This document shows, one piece after another, positions 5,791-9,048 of a stretch of DNA of 9,048 nucleotides; the first letter of the stretch is position 1, and each line of letters begins with the position of its first letter. The position numbers and the translations under genes are program-made. The stretch is taken from positions 1-9,048 of the forward strand of contig DLZQ01000081.1 of NCBI GenBank assembly GCA_003447295.1, in the 5' to 3' direction. This stretch comes from Lachnospiraceae bacterium. Its GTDB lineage: Bacteria > Bacillota > Clostridia > Lachnospirales > Lachnospiraceae. Below the pieces are notes generated by a model. That model had not been told where the DNA came from. It worked only from the letters and a program-made list of their open reading frames with translations, and did no database searches.

Positions 5791-6441
5791 ATGAATTATT
5801 TATCACCTTCAATTCTTTCGGCGGATTTCTGGAAGCTGGGAGAGGATATCAAAGCTGTGGAAGGAGCTGGTGTGCCCTGGCTGCATGTAGACGTGATGGA
5901 CGGACTGTTTGTGCCTTCAATCTCTTACGGAATGCCTGTCTTGAAGGCTGTGAGACCCCATACAGATATGTTCCTGGATGTGCATCTGATGATTGAGAAG
6001 CCGGAGCGTTATGTGGAAGAGTTCGCTGCCTGCGGCGCGGATCTGGTGAATTTCCATCTGGAAGCCACAGAGGATGTGAAGGGATGCATTGAAAAAATAC
6101 GTGCCACCGGCAAAAAGGTCGGCATCACCATCAAACCCGCCACTCCGGCAGAGGCAGTGGAGCCTTATCTGGAACTGGTGGATATGGTACTGGTCATGAC
6201 TGTGGAGCCCGGTTTCGGCGGACAGAAGCTGATTCCGGAATGCCTGGATAAGGTAGCGGTGATCCGTAAAATGATCACGGACAGAGGATTGGCTACCGAT
6301 CTGGAAGTAGATGGCGGCATTAATCTTGACAACGTAGCGCTGGCACTTGATGCGGGAGCTAATGTTATCGTGGCAGGTTCTGCTGTATTCAAGGATGACA
6401 TCGCGGCCAATGCGAAGGCGTTCTTAAATAAAATGGAATAA
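5791..6441 (+). CDS. rpe: Ribulose-phosphate 3-epimerase
   Basis: Interconverts D-ribulose 5-phosphate and D-xylulose 5-phosphate in the pentose phosphate pathway, in the cytoplasm. The 216-residue length is normal. The family signatures are intact: LSPSILSADF at the N-terminus, LHVDVMDG with metal ligands His32 and Asp34, DVHLMI with His65, TVEPGFGGQ for phosphate binding, and EVDGGIN with Asp174. The start at 5791 gives the usual MNYLSPSILSAD beginning and has GAGG 6 bases upstream. An ATG at 5779 with AGGGG before it is a close alternative adding four residues. It is the first gene after the terminator and promoter at 5638-5709, and is followed in the same direction by a PAP2 phosphatase and a GH2 enzyme. 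Confidence 0.96.
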   Translation: MNYLSPSILSADFWKLGEDIKAVEGAGVPWLHVDVMDGLFVPSISYGMPVLKAVRPHTDMFLDVHLMIEKPERYVEEFAACGADLVNFHLEATEDVKGCIEKIRATGKKVGITIKPATPAEAVEPYLELVDMVLVMTVEPGFGGQKLIPECLDKVAVIRKMITDRGLATDLEVDGGINLDNVALALDAGANVIVAGSAVFKDDIAANAKAFLNKME

Positions 6442-6472
6442 TTTTGAGAAAACGATTGCCTGCGTAGTGACG

Positions 6473-6523
6473 GCAGACATAACAGAGTGAACGCCTAGTG
6501 GAAGGAGCAGACTGCCGGCAGAC
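6473..6523. repeat. GCAGAC repeats in the rpe-PAP2 gap
   Basis: GCAGAC occurs three times (6473-6478, 6507-6512, 6518-6523), the last two joined by the perfect palindrome CTGCCGGCAG (6512-6521). The 125-base gap between rpe and the PAP2 gene has no clear promoter or terminator. A GTCTG at 6546-6550 could pair with these copies in RNA. Possibly a processing or regulatory structure; function unknown. Confidence 0.3.
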
Positions 6524-6566
6524 GGCGACGGAAGGATAGACAGTTGTCTGTGGAATGGAGATTGAT

Positions 6567-7130
6567 ATGGAGTTACAGATATTACACGCAATACAAGAAA
6601 TTCATCAGGGATGGCTGACGGACGTCATGCGTCTTTTTACCACCATAGGAGAAAGCGGGCTCGTATGGATCGTCATTGCAATCGTCCTGACATGTATACC
6701 GAAGACCAGAAAATGCGGTCTGACTATGATGATCGCAATGGCTATTACCTATCTGGTGGGGAATCTGTTTCTGAAAAATGTGATCGCCAGACCCAGACCC
6801 TGCGCAGTCGACAACAGTGTCATATTGAAGATCCCGTTTCCTTCTGAATATTCGTTCCCTTCGGGACACAGCTCCAATGGATTCGCCGGTGCAGTGACGA
6901 TCTTCTGCTATTATCGCAGAGCAGGACTCTTAAGTCTGCTCATGGCGGCACTTATTGCATTTTCCAGACTTTACTTCTTCGTTCATTACCCGACGGATAT
7001 CCTGGGTGGAATCTTATTGGGGACGCTGGATGCGCTGTTGGCGGTCTGGCTTGTGAAACATCTGGAGAACCGGGCAGATGCGCAGTCTGGATCGAACGCA
7101 GATAAAACCGTACACGTGCAGGAAAAATAA
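6567..7130 (+). CDS. PAP2-family membrane phosphatase (probable undecaprenyl-diphosphatase)
   Basis: A 187-residue multi-pass membrane phosphatase that probably removes a phosphate from undecaprenyl pyrophosphate or a related lipid outside the membrane, recycling the carrier for cell-wall synthesis. All three PAP2 signatures are complete: K70-x6-R77-P78 (in KNVIARPRP), PSGH with His101, and SR-x5-H-x3-D with Arg134, His140 and Asp144. Hydrophobic segments lie near 30-45, 51-69, 104-116, 119-133 and 143-163, and the last 25 residues form a polar tail. The start at 6567 has TGGAG 6 bases upstream; the ATG at 6555 overlaps that site and is less likely. It lies between rpe and a GH2 gene in the same direction. 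Substrate is inferred from the short bacterial PAP2 type; a phosphatidylglycerophosphate or other lipid phosphatase is possible. Confidence 0.9.
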   Translation: MELQILHAIQEIHQGWLTDVMRLFTTIGESGLVWIVIAIVLTCIPKTRKCGLTMMIAMAITYLVGNLFLKNVIARPRPCAVDNSVILKIPFPSEYSFPSGHSSNGFAGAVTIFCYYRRAGLLSLLMAALIAFSRLYFFVHYPTDILGGILLGTLDALLAVWLVKHLENRADAQSGSNADKTVHVQEK

Positions 7131-7177
7131 AATAATGGGACAGAAACCGGGATCAGACAGAAAGGGCAAAAACGGTG

Positions 7178-9048
7178 ATGAACAGCAGAACGTTATGGAA
7201 TGATAATTGGTATTTTGCCAAAACGGAATTAGGTGTGAACTGGGAAGACAGGCAGATCTGGGAAACCAAAATGCAGCGGGTGGATCTGCCCCATGACTGG
7301 TTGATCTATGATACGAAGAATCTCTATGAAGACAGCATCGGCTGGTATCGGAAGAACTTTGCCTATGCCCCGGATAAAACAGGAAATGATGACCGTGTCA
7401 TCCTCCGCTTTGAAGGTGTCTACATGGATTCTTCTATTTATGTAAACGGTGAGCACCTTGGTGACTGGAAATACGGCTATTCTACCTTTGACTGGGATAT
7501 TACGGATGCTTTACATGAGGGAGACAATGAAATCGTTCTGCGTGTCGTATTTCAGGCGCCCAACAGCAGATGGTACAGCGGTGCCGGAATCTATCGGAAT
7601 GTGTGGATGACCCGGCTGCCCAAGACGCATATTCCTCTGGACGGCATCTATACATCTTCTGTTGAGACAAAAAAGGGTTATGATCTGACCATCGACACAG
7701 AACTGGAATGGGGAACAGATAGTGGAAATTATGAACTGGAATACTGTCTGCGAGATGCTGATAACAGCAAAAGTCGCATAGAAACAGAAAACCAGGAGCT
7801 CTTCCGGGTAAAACAGCCTCTCACCTGTGGACAGAACAAGATATCCATAACGATCCCTGTGGATAACCCGAGAAAATGGGACATTACGGATCCTTACTTG
7901 TATGATCTGCAGGTATGCCTGTGGAGAGAGCAGGAGACCAACAGCCGGGAACTATGTCAGCAAGAACATTTCCGTATCGGCTTCCGCACCATACAATTTG
8001 ATCCTGACAGGGGCTTTTTATTAAATGGCAGGAAGATCCGCCTGAACGGTACCTGTGACCATCATGACCTCGGAGCATTGGGAGCGGCTTTCCACAAGGA
8101 AGCCATGCGTCGTAAATTCAAACTCATGCGTTCCATGGGCGTTAATGCTCTGCGGACTTCTCACAACATGCCGGCGGTAGAACTGATGGAGCTGGCGGAC
8201 GAGATGGGATTTCTGGTATTGTCTGAAGCCTTTGACATGTGGGAGATGGCGAAGAATCCATATGATTACGCCAGATTTTTCAAGGATTGGATGGAGAAGG
8301 ATGTCCGCAGCTGGATCCGCAGGGACCGCAATCACCCCTCTGTTATCATGTGGAGTATTGGCAACGAGATCCCGGATACTCATGCGGATGGCCATGGACA
8401 GGAGATCACCGAAAGCCTCATTGCTGCGGTTAGAAAGTGGGACTACCGTAATGTGGCACCTGTGACCATCGGTTCGAACTATATGCCATGGGAAAATGCT
8501 CAGAAATGTGCAGATATCGTGAAGCTGGCGGGATATAATTACGCAGAAAAATATTATGAAGAGCACCATAAAAAGTATCCGGACTGGATCATTTACGGAA
8601 GTGAGACTTCTTCTGTCGTACGGAGCCGCGGCATCTATCATTTCCCGCTGGATCGGGCGACACTGATCGAAGCAGACGAACAGTGCTCCGCTCTGGGCAA
8701 CAGTACTACCAGCTGGGCAGCCCAAAATACGGAATATTGTATCATTATGGACAGAGATATCCCCTATTCCTGTGGACAGTTCATCTGGACAGCCATTGAC
8801 TACATCGGTGAACCGACACCTTATCAGACGAAAAACAGCTATTTCGGGCAGATGGATACAGCGGGATTTCCGAAGGATTCCTATTATCTCTTCCGCGCAG
8901 AGTGGACAGACGTGAAAAAAGATCCCATGATTCATGTCTACCCTTACTGGGATTTCAATCCGGGGCAGCAGGTGGATGTGCGGATCACCAGCAATGCTCC
9001 GGAGGTGGAACTGTTCGTAAACGGTGTATCACAGGGAAGACAGCAGAT
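7178..9048 (+). CDS. GH2 glycosidase, beta-galactosidase-like (3' end outside window)
   Basis: Open from ATG 7178 to the right edge, 623 codons with no stop. Cytoplasmic by appearance (no signal peptide). The N-terminal jelly-roll domain (about 1-150) carries VDLPHDW and GVYMDSSIYVNGEHLG; an Ig-like domain follows (about 155-280). The TIM barrel (about 285-580) carries NGTCDHHD, RTSHN (326-330), acid/base Glu397 in SIGNEIPD and nucleophile Glu476 in YGSETSS. A C-terminal domain of the type seen in DUF4982 glycosidases begins about 585 (EVELFVNGVSQG). This layout is that of Firmicute beta-galactosidase-like GH2 enzymes, which hydrolyse terminal beta-galactosides; beta-mannosidase or beta-glucuronidase activity is less likely but not excluded. 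AAAGGG lies 11 bases before the start, and the PAP2 stop is 47 bases upstream, so it may belong to the rpe-PAP2 transcript. Confidence 0.9.
   Translation, partial: MNSRTLWNDNWYFAKTELGVNWEDRQIWETKMQRVDLPHDWLIYDTKNLYEDSIGWYRKNFAYAPDKTGNDDRVILRFEGVYMDSSIYVNGEHLGDWKYGYSTFDWDITDALHEGDNEIVLRVVFQAPNSRWYSGAGIYRNVWMTRLPKTHIPLDGIYTSSVETKKGYDLTIDTELEWGTDSGNYELEYCLRDADNSKSRIETENQELFRVKQPLTCGQNKISITIPVDNPRKWDITDPYLYDLQVCLWREQETNSRELCQQEHFRIGFRTIQFDPDRGFLLNGRKIRLNGTCDHHDLGALGAAFHKEAMRRKFKLMRSMGVNALRTSHNMPAVELMELADEMGFLVLSEAFDMWEMAKNPYDYARFFKDWMEKDVRSWIRRDRNHPSVIMWSIGNEIPDTHADGHGQEITESLIAAVRKWDYRNVAPVTIGSNYMPWENAQKCADIVKLAGYNYAEKYYEEHHKKYPDWIIYGSETSSVVRSRGIYHFPLDRATLIEADEQCSALGNSTTSWAAQNTEYCIIMDRDIPYSCGQFIWTAIDYIGEPTPYQTKNSYFGQMDTAGFPKDSYYLFRAEWTDVKKDPMIHVYPYWDFNPGQQVDVRITSNAPEVELFVNGVSQGRQQ

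Noticed and set aside
8021..8935. Minus-strand reading frame of 304 codons
   Set aside because: Antisense to the GH2 gene, whose catalytic motifs are intact on the plus strand; the antisense product is Cys/His/Ile-rich without a recognisable domain.

Overview
The window looks like chromosomal DNA of a gut-type Firmicute, most likely Lachnospiraceae (Blautia/Roseburia/Ruminococcus-like). This is inferred from strong GGAGG-type ribosome binding sites, mixed AT-rich intergenic and GC-richer coding DNA, and the protein families present. No rRNA, tRNA, transposase or CRISPR array was seen. Eight protein genes are supported; one is cut by the right edge.

Layout. (1) 20-883, minus strand: a radical SAM protein of the spore-photolyase-like (SPL) group. 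(2) 1074-3167, plus strand: a two-gene sugar cassette divergent from it, a GH113-type beta-mannan-active glycosidase followed by a CE2-type SGNH acetyl esterase. Neither has a signal peptide, so they probably work in the cytoplasm on imported acetylated manno-oligosaccharides. (3) 3164-4547, minus strand: a compact two-gene phage-like island, an Xre-type repressor followed by a Bro-N/DinD-like protein. It has its own promoter with a perfect palindromic operator between the -35 and -10 boxes. The stop codon of its last gene overlaps the stop codon of the esterase gene, so the two units converge with no gap. (4) 4676-5687, plus strand: a membrane-anchored N-acetylmuramoyl-L-alanine amidase closed by a strong intrinsic terminator. 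(5) 5681-9048, plus strand: a new transcription unit with ribulose-phosphate 3-epimerase, a PAP2 lipid phosphatase and a large GH2 glycosidase that runs off the right edge.

How they fit together. The GH113/CE2 pair and the GH2 enzyme point to plant glycan or glycoside use. Rpe is central pentose metabolism. The amidase and the PAP2 phosphatase both act at the envelope (peptidoglycan and probably undecaprenyl pyrophosphate recycling). The repressor/Bro-N pair is the foreign-looking part: it is more AT-rich (21 G+C in the 60 bases 4321-4380, against 35 of 60 at 6001-6060 in rpe), self-regulated by appearance, and has no other phage genes around it. It is the best candidate for an uncharacterised system here.
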